Assembly: GCF_032884065.1 (NCBI RefSeq)
Contig: NC_088867.1
Coordinates: forward strand, 28,453,507-28,517,506
Length of the DNA stretch: 64,000 bases
Source: Artemia franciscana
Taxonomy: Eukaryota; Arthropoda; Branchiopoda; Anostraca; Artemiidae
Direction of reading: 5' to 3'
This document shows positions 34,180-46,761 of the stretch, piece by piece (position 1 is the stretch's first letter; each line of letters begins with the position of its first letter). A program made the translations under genes and the position numbers. The notes under the pieces were generated by a model, which had not been told where the DNA came from, searched no databases, and worked only from the letters and a program-made list of their open reading frames with translations.

Positions 34180-37100
34180 TGGAAGGTTTTCTATATTATT
34201 GAAATTTACGATTTTCTCGATATTATCAGAGCTTATTAAAAATCATAGCAGGATTTGCCTGTTTTTGCAATCTACGCCCGCCATCTTCTTTTCTGGAGGC
34301 AGGATACTAAAATAGAATGGACATAAATCTGAAGAATATGCAATCTAATGATAGGTATGAAAGCCTTTCTAAATTAAGAAGGCTGTTTCAGGGGAAAAGT
34401 CTAGATCCTGTAAAAATTACGTTAGGTATAAAGACATAGGAATGCTTTTTGGTCTAGGCTGAAGATTTAACCATTGTATGTATTAGGATTCTATTGTGTC
34501 CATTTAGTAATGTTCTGTAATGCAAATTAACAAAATAGACAAAATCCTCAAACTTGGGTGTATGACCCAAGGCTATATACCCACATGGGGGAGGGGAGAG
34601 GGTTGGATGAATTTAAACTGGAATCGATTCTTAAAATCTTATCAGTTTACATTTTCTGAGCTAGCGAAGTAAATATTATCTTACTCTGCTCTATAGTCTT
34701 GGAAAGTGGATAAACTGCACAATTGCTAAATAAAATTGTTCGCCCCAAGGGCTGAGGGGCTATTCTATTCCTGGAGTGTATTTTTTTGGATCTTCGGGGG
34801 TTGCATAATAAAATAGGGCACGGGAGAAGTCTGATTGCCTGAAAATGACTTGTGACCTGCAAAAAAGTATTAGAACTTTTGTATTCCAATGGAAAGTTTC
34901 TCTATCAAAAATCGCATGAATGCGAAATTGCTGAAAAAATAATACAGGGAAGTTACTTGACTCTTTATTACGGTAATACTCGAATTTGCCCTCTAATGAC
35001 TTTAAAGAAATATAATTTTGCTATATTGAAGGCGCATTTTCACTCGTTTTTCTGTTTGAGCCATCCATACTATTTTTATGGACAGTGTTAATTTGTTAAT
35101 TTTTGTTTGTTTATATAAGGTACAACTTTTTGTTCAGCGAAGATAGCAAGCATATGGAATGAATTAAAATTCAGAAAAAAAGTCAAAACATACATAAGAA
35201 ACTCTGCAGGAAAAAATGTTACAATATAAAAAAAAATATATTACTGAAACTAGTGATAAATCACCAGTGATTGCAAAGATAATTGTATGCAACTGCCAAT
35301 TTGTTTTTCTTTCACTTTTTCCGTTTATTCGTCAGTTATGAATTTTTGATCCGTTCTTTTTTTCTATCTGAATAAAAATCCAGTCGCTTGAAAGGAAATA
35401 CATTCATCAGATAATCGACTGTCTTTTAAAATGCCATATCTGGTACTCGCAAATCTTATACCAGATATATTTAGGTCTAGAAAAATCACGTTGTAGAATT
35501 ATCTTGTCATTGAAGATAATCTCAATTTTATCTAAAAGTTGGGATTGTGGAAATATTAGTCAGCAGCCTGACTAATCTAACCCAGTCCAGATGTATCAAA
35601 GAGACCTGCTGGTTTTTTCACTGTCCGGCCGAATTTCTAGGGTAAAAGAACGATGACTTGCATTAACTATTGGATAATACTGGTTGACAAATAGATTGAT
35701 CTCCCAAAACTCGAAGTACTAAGGACAGGGAAAATGAAACTCGTTTGTGTGAATAGTTTTTTTTTTTCTAATTGAAAAGATCGGCAATTCGATTTTTAAC
35801 GAAAAAGACTTTCATTTGCAGTTATGTTGTTTGATAGTATTGGGTACTAGAATAAAAAAAAGAAATATGGGTGAAAAGTTAGCGAAAAATAAGCTGAAAA
35901 CATATGGCACTAGACAGTTTAAAAGATTGTGGTTCCTTAGAAGGTGTAGTTGTCTTTGGGAATCAACAGATTGTTGAGGTTATATTTTTACAGCCGAAAG
36001 CTTTGTCTTATTTAACTATTTACTTTGTCTGTTTTTTTTTTCATGGCTTGATGTTCCAACACTGACGGAAATCTTGTACTGCCTTAAAACTTAATATTAA
36101 ATTTTAGAATTTTGATTAAATGTTGATTTTTGAATTAAAAATGGAATAGTTGTGGGCAAGTCAAGTCATGGCTAATTGTAGAAAAAGCCAAGATAGATAG
36201 TCCAATTAAGTGAGAAGAAAAACATGGCATTAATTTTCCCCCCTTCATTGCCGTTGTTATCATCTCTCACTTTATGCTACACCTCTCATGCATGTCACTC
36301 CACAATGCCGAACTAGATTCAACCTGTTGGAGGTTCTAACCGGCTAAGTCACGCTGGAGGAGTCAATATAATTGCAAGTTTGCTATGTTTTCATTGCAAA
36401 CTGTTCACAAAAATGTTTTCATTTTGGTATCCTTGGTATATTCAGTGTTACATCACTGCAAGTATTTGACTCATTTTTTTGAGTTATTAAAGACCATTTT
36501 ATATTTTAGATTGAGATGAATAAGTGCATTGAGGTGTTTTCTTTGCATGAAAATCTTGGAATATTGTCAAAATACACTAATATTGTGGGAAGTTATTCTA
36601 AACGCCCAGTCCCACCTGAATATTGTCTTGAGTCTAAGAATGTAAAGAAAATCCAAATAAGTGTATCGTGCTTCCAATGCAGTTAATAATTGACAATTTG
36701 TGCTTAAAATTAGATATCAAATATGTGTTCCGTAAATAGCTTAAATAAAAAAAGTAAAAAGAAATGTTTGGAATTCCTAATTCTAGACAGATCATGAAAG
36801 GGCATAAATGTAGCTGCAATGTGTTGTTTTATTGTTCCTTTTACTGTTTTATTGAATAGATGCTCAATTCTCAGTTTCAGGGATGGTAGTAATAGCCAGT
36901 CTTGTTTGAAAAAATTGTAAGTTGAAAACTGTGACAATACGAAAATATGTTCTATGCGGTGTGTATGCTATTGGAGAGATACTGTAATTGTTTTGAAATT
37001 CTTTTGAAATTCAACTTGCTCTTGAGTTTGAATAGTGGCGCTTACGCATGAAAACGGATGTTTTGTGTTTTTTGGTTAGACTTCATTGTTTTTGGCCTCA

Positions 37101-37470
37101 ACTTCCTGCTTTGTAATCGTTTGCTATGAAATATTTTAACAGATTCATTAAAAAGGCATTTAGATTGGAAAATATACTAAAGGCTTATCAGAAAGTTGAG
37201 GCCGAAGAAAAAGAGACACCATTGGTCGGAAGTTATCGTGTCATCTAATGTGAATAACACCAGCATGATTTGTCATGTGGAATGAATAGAAGAATACCAT
37301 TGTTTTTGCTCTCTACTGAATATCAATTTTTTGTCCGGGCCATTTTCTAGGAGTGACCCATTTTGCGTCGGAAAAAAGATGCAGGGATGTGATCTCAGAG
37401 TTGGTTTGTATTTTCACTTCTCAGAAGTGTGTGTGATATGTTTTATTTATTCAAATTTGTATGTTATTAG
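34180..37470. other. TOMM70 intron 4, no gene recognised
   Basis: AT-rich intron with scattered short frames of no recognised family. No RNA gene or clear repeat beyond homopolymer runs. The acceptor ATTAG at 37466-37470 ends it. Confidence 0.5.
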
Positions 37471-37615
37471 GACAAAAATGTGCCGCAAAGGAGATGACAA
37501 CCCGGAGGCCTAACCTGCCGTCACCACATTACATCAAGTCATTTTTTGCTTCCTTCAGTCAAGACCCCATTCAAGAAGCCGTGAATGCAACACTTGACAG
37601 AGGAGATGGAATGAG
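37471..37615 (+). CDS. TOMM70: TOMM70 exon 5: linker with LPSPHYIKSFF
   Basis: Completes Gly from exon 4 (G|GA), then encodes QKCAAKEMTTRRPNLPSPHYIKS, FFASFSQDP and EAVNATLDRGDGM (residues 205-252). Ends AG|GTAATG in phase 2. It matches the human stretch KYKNREPLMPSPQFIKSYFSSFTDD. Next comes the inter-domain linker, about 20 residues shorter here than in human. Confidence 0.96.
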
Positions 37616-37977
37616 GTAATGGTTTTATAATAGGAATCAACACCGTTTCGATTCGTAGATTTGGCAGAGCTACCCTCTCATCAAACAGGGTCACCCCGAA
37701 GATTTCATTTGCGATTTAGTGCTGATCATTTGGTGTAATGCAATGGATAAAAGTTTTTTGAAGTATCATTAGTTAATGGGAAGGCATCTTGATGCCACTG
37801 ATTCTTCAAATAAGCACAGTGTTTCTGTCATTCTTTACAAAAAAAAAAAAAAAATTGAATGGAGAGCTTAATAAAAAGAACCCCAGATCAATTTTCGTTA
37901 CCGAAGACTTTTAATTCTAGCGCGTTAATTTTTTTATTTTTCTTATAAAAATAATGACTCTCGGGCTTATAAGCTTG

Positions 37978-38160
37978 ACTTGACTTTATTAAACAAGAAA
38001 TGATATACATAAATCTTATACAAAGGAGACAGGGAGGCAATTCGTTTTGTCTCCTTTAACAATAGAGAGAGAAAAAAGAAGCTCATGTTTTGATTGTTAT
38101 TGTCTGTGATTCAATACACTTTGATGCTCAAAAAGGAGACGCCTAATTAATCAAATAACT
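37978..38160 (-). mobile_element. Possible LINE 3' tail fragment
   Basis: On the minus strand the piece ends TTGTTTAATAAAGTCAAGTCAAGC, i.e. an AATAAA followed by a (GTCAA)n-like tail, as for the two other LINE ends in this window. No protein motif remains. Low confidence. Confidence 0.35.
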
Positions 38161-39754
38161 CCCAGCAGTTTTACGTTTTCAATAAAATTCCAATTGAATT
38201 GTTATAAATTTTATTAAGTCTAAAAAAATTCTAAAGTTTTATTAAAGTTTTAATTGTCTCGTTCCTGGTAATCTACATGTTACAAGAGGAAAACAATCAA
38301 CAAAAATATTTGGTAAAAGCAATGGATGATCTTAAATTTAAAGCAAGCGTAATTTATCTTAAAAATGGACTGTTGTCCCTCAGTCCTACACTTTTAAGGC
38401 TAAAGTACGATTTGAGTTTTACTGAAAACTTTTGAGCTATTGCAAATACCCCTTGTTAAGCTAATTCCTTTCTTTTTCTGTTACATTAGAAAAAAAGTTT
38501 GACGTGGGTAGTTTCATTTTTGGCTTTTTTTTTGGTAAAAAAACGATAAATGTATGTCCATCTATTCTGAAGTTTTTTTCGAGTTTAAAAAAAAAAAAAA
38601 ATTCTCAAGAGACGATTGGAGTCATCATTTAATTAAATCAGTTTTGTCGGATGCTGGTGGCAGCCAAGAAGCAGTATGTTATCCCAGTTATAAAAAATAC
38701 AAAATTCTCTAGAAGCCTTAATTTTTATCCAAGCTAAGACACATTCAAAAAATTAGAAAACAAAATAATAGAAGAAGTACTCGAAAGGAGGCAAGGCAAA
38801 AATGCACGGATTCCACCTATCTTTGTCAAACTCTGCAGCGAACAGGCATGTTTCCGAAAATGAGACCCCTTGATTTCGGTTCTACATAATAATGTTAGTA
38901 TTCGTCTTATCAGAGAATAATTTTTTGCAACCCATCAATATTTGCAACGAAAATGATTTTTATTTTAAGATAGAGCGTCAAATGATATATTTATTTCTTC
39001 GCTATCTCCTTAGAGATCTTTACTATCTAATACTCTCTCCTCCACCCCCTGTAGTGTCGCCTGTATGCTTGTAATGTTAATAAAATATATGGAACTCAAG
39101 AAACCTGAAAACATCTAAAAAATGCAAAGTTTGTCAAAATCCACCTAACTTCAGTGTCGTTTGGAGGGGAAGGGTGGACTTAGACATATAGAAGACTAAA
39201 TTGTAGGTTCCAAAGTATCGCCTGGAGAGTGCATAGGAGGAAGAATTTTAGAAAACATTCCAGAAGAAATTTGGAGTTCTTGGGCGAGGAATTAAGGCAA
39301 GGGTGAATTTTATATGCATTTTTTGAAAAATTTTCAATTGATTAGCTATTTCAGAATTGTCACTCGCTGGCATTTTTCCCTATTTGGCCAAAATTGTTGT
39401 TTTGTGTCAGAAAATGACAATTTGTTGTGGCGCGATCTCTTTAGTGACGTAAGAATGAAGTAGAACTTTAATATCCATTCAAACGAACCCTCTTCTGATT
39501 ACTTACAACCGTTAATTCAGCATGATTGCCTGAGGGGGAAAAAGAAAGAGAGGATACAGAGGAGAGCTACCCTTCAAAAAGGTTATTTCAGACTTCACTT
39601 ATAGGATTTTTGAAGTTTATCAATAAAGAAAGGTTGTAAGTTACTCTAAGTTTGAGATCTTACCAAGCCTTCGAAGAAGTTAGAGCACGCTATCATTGCT
39701 TAAAAATTATCCTTGCTTAAAAATTAAAAACCTTTAGTATAGCTATTGTTGATC

Positions 39755-39895
39755 AGGACATCATGTTTTGACTAAATTTGTTGTCCTCGGTAAAGTGGTG
39801 TAGATTGCTCCCTAGGCTATCTCCCGTGAAATTTATGTAAAGAATGACAAGCATAGGTCTCAATATACTACCCTGGGGTATGCCTGCCTTTATTA
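39755..39895 (-). pseudogene. LINE reverse transcriptase relic (motif B)
   Basis: The minus strand reads IKAGIPQGSILRPMLVILYIN and then HHFTEDNKFSQN. This matches the GIPQGSILGPLLFILYINDL..FADDTKF stretch of Jockey/CR1-type RTs, with Gly-to-Arg and Ala-Asp changes. Nothing else of the element could be followed. Confidence 0.7.
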
Positions 39896-41129
39896 TAAAA
39901 TAGAATATAAACTTCAAGATTGAAACAAAAGTTCTGTGTGTTTATGTACATCTAAGTCAATCTAGGTCAAATTTGTATGTTTATACACATTTAGCTACGT
40001 ACCTTCATTTGGCAAATCTGTCTTATTTAAAATGTTGGGGGAAAAACTGTTACTAACTTTATAATTCTTACCTTTACTCTTCTATAAAGCTGTAAAAATT
40101 TCAGAAGTCTCCCTTGTTTCTTAGCATGATAATACACAATATTATTACCTATATACCCCCCCCCCCCAAAAAAAAAAGAAATCAAGATAACCCTGAGCCA
40201 TTGCTAGAATTCAATACGGGGCATTTTTTATTCGAATTCATTTTCTTCATAAGGGGTCATAGGCCATTTTGCCAAAAATTTTTGAACTCTGTTTTAGTAA
40301 CCAAATAATCTATTTTTCATAAAAAAAATTAGGCATATAATTGCAGAGCTCTAACGGAAAATTGTGCTCATAAATAGCAACTTAATATTTACAACTATAA
40401 ATTACGTTAGAAATTGTAGTAAATCTTCTGAAACACTTTACAGTCTTTTGTCAGACTCATGGATTCATTAGTGTATAATTAGCTCAAACGCAATGTTATA
40501 AAATAGAACTTAAAAGTTGAAACATACTCCTATTTTTATAGACAAAGTGAAAAAGAAAAAAAAGATGTCACTGAAAAGTAGACAACGATATTCTGAATAA
40601 TCGCTGAAAATCAGATACTATGATACACGTTCTAATATTTTGCTATGTTTCTGAGAACGTTCTTTTTGAGATTTTGCTTAAAAAATAGTTTAAAATGTGT
40701 TAAGCTGTGGGTTGAGGATGTATGAATACCGGGAATTGATACTAGGTAAGACTAGCAGCTTACTTGGGCAATTATGTTGTGGTTGGTACCCGTTTAACAT
40801 ATTTTTTTTTTACATTTACGTAAAAAAGAGGATCTGAGCAGAAATGAGCAAAGACCCTAACTTTGTTAAAGTTCAACCTGCTTTTAGTACCGCCTTGAGT
40901 TTTTGGCTTCTTTTTTTCTTGCAGAAATGAATTTATTCACCTTTTTATTTGTCACTTTTTGTCCTTTTTTTCGTATGACAGTCTTTAAAATCATGGTAGA
41001 TATAGTTTAACTTCCACCTAAGCGCAATGAATACGAAGTTAGAGGGAGGAGGGGGTGTAAACCGTTTCCCCTTTTGATTCTAAAATGGAACCATATAAAA
41101 TATCTATTGTTGTATACACATATTTCTAG

Positions 41130-41322
41130 GCCCGAAGATAAACCTTTACTCTGCTTTCACAAAAGAGAATATGATGAGGTTATCCCTGCTTGTAATGAAG
41201 TCCTGGAAGTTCACGAAAACGATGTAATTCGTCTTCTGCGTGGAACATTTAGAATGTTGTCCCTTGATTTAACTGGGGCATTAGAAGACTTTGATAAATT
41301 AGTCGCCTTTGGGAGCCCTAAG
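41130..41322 (+). CDS. TOMM70: TOMM70 exon 6: core TPR
   Basis: Acceptor TTTCTAG ends at 41129. The first base completes Arg (AG|G). Encodes PEDKPLLCFHKREYDEVIPACNEV, LEVHENDVIRLLRGTFRMLS and GALEDFDKLVAFGSPK (residues 253-317). Donor GTAAGT at 41323, phase 0. It corresponds to human YDKIISECSKEI..ALLLRATFYLLIGNANAAKPDLDKVI. The first helix of this TPR looks short. Confidence 0.95.
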
Positions 41323-42118
41323 GTAAGTTTGTGATTGTTGATCAAGTTCTGTACTCTTCTCAAGATTGATCTTCCGATAGTGGTCATTTCCAGAGATTGC
41401 AAGTTCAAATTTAGAAGCCCTAAGAAGAAAGTTTCCATTTGATTTATTAATTTTTAAATATGGCTTTTTTGGCCACAAATTTTTAGCTGTATTTCACAGA
41501 ACGTTTTCTCCAATATAAAAGAAGTAAAAAAATCTTGGATTATTATCTTTTAACATCTAGTAAAACAACTTAAGTCTCTTATTTTTTCTGTTCACCATAA
41601 AAACTAAAGTTAAATAGTGCTCAAGGTATCCTCCTAATTGACATCATGGGAAAAACTGATTAGTTTATAAGAGAATACTCAAAAGTTTCTATAAAAGAGT
41701 TTCTGTAAAGTTGCAGACACTGCAAGACTCAACGTACCTAGTTTCGAAAGAATTGATCTGCCCGGCTTAAGCCAAAATTTCTTTGGAATTTCCAAGGGAA
41801 ATTCCTTTGGAAAAATTATCTGAAATCCAAGAATTTTCCGATCTTGACCATATGCTTTGATAATTCTACGTCATGAAACCAAACCTCGGGTCTCAGGAGG
41901 TTAAGCCTCTATAGTAAATAAGGTGCATCGAAATGACTGTTTTGAGGGAATGTCAAATGTGGTGAAATGAAAGCTGTTTTCACTTGGCCAACTTAAGCCT
42001 TAAACCGGCTTAAGAATTGATCTCTGCTCGGCTTAAGCAAGGGGCCACAAGCAATAATTTACTCTGATATAATATAGAATCCTGAAAGGTCTAAAGCGAC
42101 CAGCCATGACAAAAACAA

Positions 42119-42155
42119 AGAGAGAGAGAGAGAGAGAGACAGAGAGAGAGAGAGA
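42119..42155. repeat. (GA)n microsatellite next to LINE end
   Basis: About 37 bp of GA repeats, directly joined to the inverted LINE family 1 3' end at 42156. On the minus strand the LINE terminus GAGTTA is followed by (TC)n instead of the (TAG)n seen at 15071. Confidence 0.95.
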
Positions 42156-42336
42156 TAACTCACTGCAGCACCAAGCCGCCTGAGGCCAACACAGCTACGC
42201 ACGCTACTCCTCCAACCTAATCTATTTAAATCTTCCCTATTTACACCCTCCCAGGAAGTTCCCATTTCCTTTAAATCTTTATTTATGACATCCTTCCAAC
42301 CCAGACAAGGACGACCTGCTTTCCGTGTAGCCCCAG
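42156..42336 (-). mobile_element. LINE family 1, 3'-terminal fragment
   Basis: The minus strand encodes [12 protein letters not shown]-like, [35 protein letters not shown] and ends at the family 3' terminus. It is severely 5'-truncated, in TOMM70 intron 6, antisense. (TA)n follows on its 5' side. Confidence 0.92.
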
Positions 42337-42339
42337 AGC

Positions 42340-42611
<272 letters not shown>

Positions 42612-43128
42612 TTCCTGTATTTATTCCTTACTTTTCGATTTTATTTGCTTTTGGGTCGTTTTAGTTTTATCTTTGTTTTCTTAGCGTTTAAGACGTCTTG
42701 TTTCAAACAGACGAAATATCCGCGTAGCTTTAGTTTTTCTTTTCCTTCTACTGGCCGAAGTCCCATTTGCTTTCTTCATCATGAGATTTCTCTCTCTCCT
42801 TGTTTTTAATATATACTTCCTTTGATGTGCAGAACGAGAAGGAGGTTTCTGGGCCTAGTCTCCTCGGGGCTATTGTGATTTTACAGTTTTTAAATACCCC
42901 TTGGTTTTCACGTAATCTGACTGTTATTTTGCTGTTTGGGTGATTTTCACTCCTTCAGAAAAAAAGTTATAAGTAGTTGCCTACGAGTCTACTCTCTTTT
43001 TTTATCCTTTATTTTGAGGAAAATTCTTTTTTCGTATGTTCTTAGGCTAAGGAAACCCCAACGCTGAAAAAAACAAAAAAAAAACAAAAAAAAAACTATG
43101 TCCTCCACTGTATCCCAAACACCGAAGC

Positions 43129-43343
43129 CATTAAAATTTAAAACGAACAGAAATTACTCCGTATATGAAAGGGGCTTTTCCTCCTCAACGCCCTGTTGTT
43201 TACGCTAAAGTTTCTTACTGTTTTCAAAAGTAGAGTTAATAGAAAGAGTCAAACTTTAGCGTAAAGAGCGGGGCTTTGAGGAGGAATACGGAGTAATTTC
43301 TGTTCGTTTTAAGTTTTAATGTTGCTCTTTACTTTCATTAAAA
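43129..43343. repeat. Fold-back element copy, both arms
   Basis: The left arm CATTAAAATTTAAAACGAACAGAAATTACTCCGTAT pairs with the right arm ATACGGAGTAATTTCTGTTCGTTTTAAGTTTTAATG. Inner parts CCTCCTCAACGCCC..TTACGCTAAAGTTT pair with AAACTTTAGCGTAAAGAGCGGGGC..GAGGAGG. It is the clearest full palindrome of this family, in TOMM70 intron 6. Confidence 0.93.
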
Positions 43344-44654
43344 AAAACTTGTTTTTTTATTTAATCACGTTAAAGATGCTAAATAACATTATAGATGTAT
43401 ATTTCATACGGATCTCTTTTGTGTTTTTGTATAGCATCTAAAGCGTCGTTTGATTTACTTTACTAGTCAACTAATAAGTATATTTTGCCGTTTTTGTTTT
43501 GTAATTGTTAGTTAACTTTGACCGTTTTTTTTTTGACAAACGGATTCCTAGTTCACTAAGAAGTCGAACACAAATGAGTATATCATTTCTCTTTCATCTA
43601 TCGTCTTTTTCCTTTCACCTTTACTCTACACTGGACATGTTGCCGAGCAAGAGCTCAAGTCAATTAAGTCCAGTATCATCTTTTGATAGCGTTAGAAGTA
43701 ATTAAAACTCCTCATAAACCTATTTACAGATGGCATTCGTGTGGTAACTTTTACTGGCAAAGCATTCGGGAAGTGTTTGAAAATTCAAGTGGGCTAGTGC
43801 AAATAGCTCAATAAAATTGTATGCTCGACTAAATTAGCATAACTTATGCCGGTAAAACGGTTTAGGTGTAAAAATAGGATACGACAGGCTAGTCTCTATT
43901 ATAACCCCGCAGCAGAACAATTCTTGTAAATGTTCCTACCTACAGAAAATTGGTAGGAGTGAAGTTGCATCGAGTTACTCCAGTAACCTCGACACAGGCA
44001 AGAATGACGTTGGGCATTTTCTTTTGCAAAGTATATGCTTGTTAAGTTTTAACATAGGTGTAGCGTTGAATCACTTTTGAAATGGCCATGGGGGCTCTAA
44101 GAGACTATGGGAGCGTGACAGTCTTACAGCTCAAATTTGTAGTATCAACTGCGGCGTTAGGAATTCCAATTCCAAATTCAGGAAGACAAGTGGGCTAAAC
44201 CCAATCACGGTCCTAATACAAAGAAGATACAATAGTAGAACAGAACTTCCTGGGAGATTTTTCTGCGCAAGAAATTTCCTGGTCTCCTAGAAAATATTCT
44301 CGTGTGGCCAAACGTAAGAGAATTTTTAGTAAATGTGCAAACCTATAAAATGCAAGGGTTACAGTTCCGCGATTTATAGATATTAATAAATATTAATTAA
44401 ATTTATATGCTGGCCCTTGCTTGAAATTCATGCATTATTTAATAAGAGGCTAGTTCAAAACTGATTAAGGAATCAACTCAAGCTAGGAAAAATCTTGTAG
44501 AATTTTAGACATGTATTTAAATTATTAAAGAAATAAGGAATTCTCTAAGATACACTGATATAAATCCTCAAAAGCATATTTGATCGGTAACTTTCCATGA
44601 TTGAAATGCAAGGTTTTAGCATGTTCTTGTTAGTAAGTCTCGTTTTTTTTAAAG

Positions 44655-44789
44655 GTTATGGTGAATGCACTGATAAAGCGAGCTTCGCTGCAGATTACAC
44701 TGAATTCTTCTTTGGACAGTCTAAAGGATTTTGATCAGGCTATCTCTATCGACGGAAACAATGCCGATATTTACCATCATAGAGGACAG
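44655..44789 (+). CDS. TOMM70: TOMM70 exon 7: core TPR (HHRGQ)
   Basis: Acceptor AAAG ends at 44654; donor GTAATA at 44790; 45 codons, phase 0 both sides (residues 318-362). Encodes VMVNALIKRASLQI, SLKDFDQAISIDGNNADIYHHRGQ. The last segment matches human DIDPQNADVYHHRGQ. Confidence 0.97.
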
Positions 44790-44811
44790 GTAATATATTA
44801 AATTCTACGAC

Positions 44812-44924
44812 TAATAACTCACGCCTAAGGCCAACACCAACACTAAGCCACGTGATGCCAACATAGCTACCCACACTCCTCCTACGTCCCAACCTATTCA
44901 AAGCCTACCTCTTTGCACCCTCCA
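44812..44924 (-). mobile_element. LINE family 1, 3'-terminal fragment
   Basis: AATAACTCAC..CCTAAGGCCAACACC..GCCAACATAGCTACCCACACTCCTCCTACG..AACCTATTCAAAGCC is a diverged copy of the 3' end at 42156. It starts only 22 bp after TOMM70 exon 7 and abuts the Penelope-like remnant on its other side. Confidence 0.8.
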
Positions 44925-44931
44925 TCCACAA

Positions 44932-45396
44932 AATAATCTGTATGTAGTATTTACCAATAACTTCCAAATCAAAAATTTCCTAAATTCTGCAAAAGATAAA
45001 ACCTCAGTTACTCGCCAAAGAGGGGTCTACCAAACACCACGTGACTGTTGCAAATACTATGGAGGTAGAACTCACCAGAATTTAGAGAAACACCTACAAC
45101 AGCGTAAAGATGACATCATCAAAGCTTTGGATTCTAATACTGCTAATATTCCTTTTGATTCTGCTTTAAGCAGCCATGTTTTTGAAAATCCTAGCCACAA
45201 AATACTTCTTGAAGAATCCGCCCTTATTAGCAATGATCTAGGCATAAAGCAGGTAGTTCGAGAAGCAATTGAAATCAGACTTAAGATTAGTGATATTATT
45301 TCCTTAAATAGGGACTTGAAGGAATATTCACTAAATGCTCTATACACAAAGTTAATTAAAAACGACCTTACAAAATATAAAAAAAAAAACAGTTGA
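44932..45396 (+). pseudogene. Penelope-like element C-terminus (GIY-YIG nuclease)
   Basis: Open for 154 codons to TGA at 45394-45396, with no upstream RT. The layout fits the end of Penelope-like elements. First NNLYVVFTNNFQIKNFL, the RT/linker tail. Then KDKTSVTRQRGVYQTP..CCKYYGGRT, in the position of the GIY-YIG core (family GVYKIPC..C..YIGET). Then a distal SALSSHVFENPSHKILLEES and REAIEIRLK, as in the family's SALAEH..NH..D...L and REAIEI. Some active-site-like positions differ (Cys to Arg after GVYQTP, the RI.EH segment altered). It is 5'-truncated and non-autonomous, in TOMM70 intron 7, sense. Confidence 0.85.
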
Positions 45397-45399
45397 CAT

Positions 45400-46761
45400 T
45401 AACACAGAACCAGTTACAAAAAGACCTTTGAGGTTACTCGCCAAAAAGGCAAGATTAGAATTAAAAACATGTTTTTAATTATTCTTCTTTCATCTCAATG
45501 AATTGCCTTGTTTCACCTCACTTTATTTATCAATCCTGGTTGAACTTCGCTGAAGTAAGGATGCTGGGTCTGTTTAAAAAAAAATTTCATTTTAGTTTTA
45601 TTGGTCGTATGTTGTTGTAAGTCTTTCTTCTTTTATATATCTATGTTTGCTGAGGGCGGTTCTTGGACATAGGACCAAAATATTCATTCAAATTAGAATT
45701 CCACTGTCTTACAAAAAGAATTTCCCTATTGTTCTTCTTGTTTTTGATTTTTGTCATTTACATCTAGGATGCATAATCTAATTCTAAGAGAGTTTTACTT
45801 CCCCATTTGATTCCCTGTTTTCCCGTAGCCTTTGTTGTGCTCCTTTGAAAAAAGTCTATCAAAATAATCCATATAAACGGGAATAGAACGTAATCCACCT
45901 TAACTCCTGGTTTACTTCGTAACTAGTAACTAACTTACTTCACTTCCTACCTACCTTAATTTACTGAATGTTTTTTCGTGTTGATATTTTTCTGAATTGG
46001 CATATTTGCAGCACCTTGACATAAAACATTTCCCTGTAGTTCCTTTTGTTGTAAATAGGTATTAATGCACAGAACACAAAATTTCTGCAGAAATATATAA
46101 CGTGGCATAGTATTCAGAAAGAACCACTTAGATATAATCAAAATTCGAAACAGCATGTAGAAAGTCAAAATACTGCTAAAGCAAACTGAAAAACATTAGA
46201 GCTCCCATTAATAAAATGAAAATATAGAAGTATATTGACGACAGTACAAAATTTTTAACGAAGACAGAGAATTAAATAAATCGGTTTTAGACTCGGAAAC
46301 CATTGTTTCCGAAACAATGGTTACGAACAAAAGCTACTAAAACATACCAGAAAATAACCTATGTAGAAAATAACGAATGTTTCAAGACTAGAACAAAAAA
46401 CTACAGAAGTGCTGAAAACTCCCCTTAATGATACAAATACTGTAGAACACAAACACAAATCAAATGATACATAGTGGAATCAATAAAAATACGCAGGTTC
46501 TATACAAAAAACAAACATCTTATGACTATTATTTTGTAATAAGCAAAAACATTACAAGGTATTTTTATTTCTTTCAGAAATGATTAAAGGGAACATATGT
46601 ATTGTATATTGCGCTAATAAGGCTAAAAACACTAACAAGAAGAAGTCAAAAAAGAAGAAAAAGAAAGGATAAAAGAATTGAGATAGCATACTGGCTGTCT
46701 CCATCCATTTTTAGCAATTCTTTCCTTTTCAGGCTACTAATGATTTTATGCTTTATTTTAG
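45400..46761. other. TOMM70 intron 7 right part
   Basis: AT-rich intron. A short Lys-rich frame at 46579-46671 follows an acceptor-like TTTCTTTCAG but would not continue TOMM70 in phase. No other gene or RNA was recognised. Confidence 0.5.

Noticed and set aside
38640-38830. Possible LINE RT entry motif on the plus strand
   Set aside because: Only a vague IPVIKN..FYPS and ENKIIEEVL pattern. No second motif supports it.
46579-46671. Lys-rich 30-codon frame after an acceptor-like TTTCTTTCAG
   Set aside because: Splicing TOMM70 exon 7 to it in phase 0 gives an immediate stop (AAA TGA). The Lys run follows from A-rich sequence.
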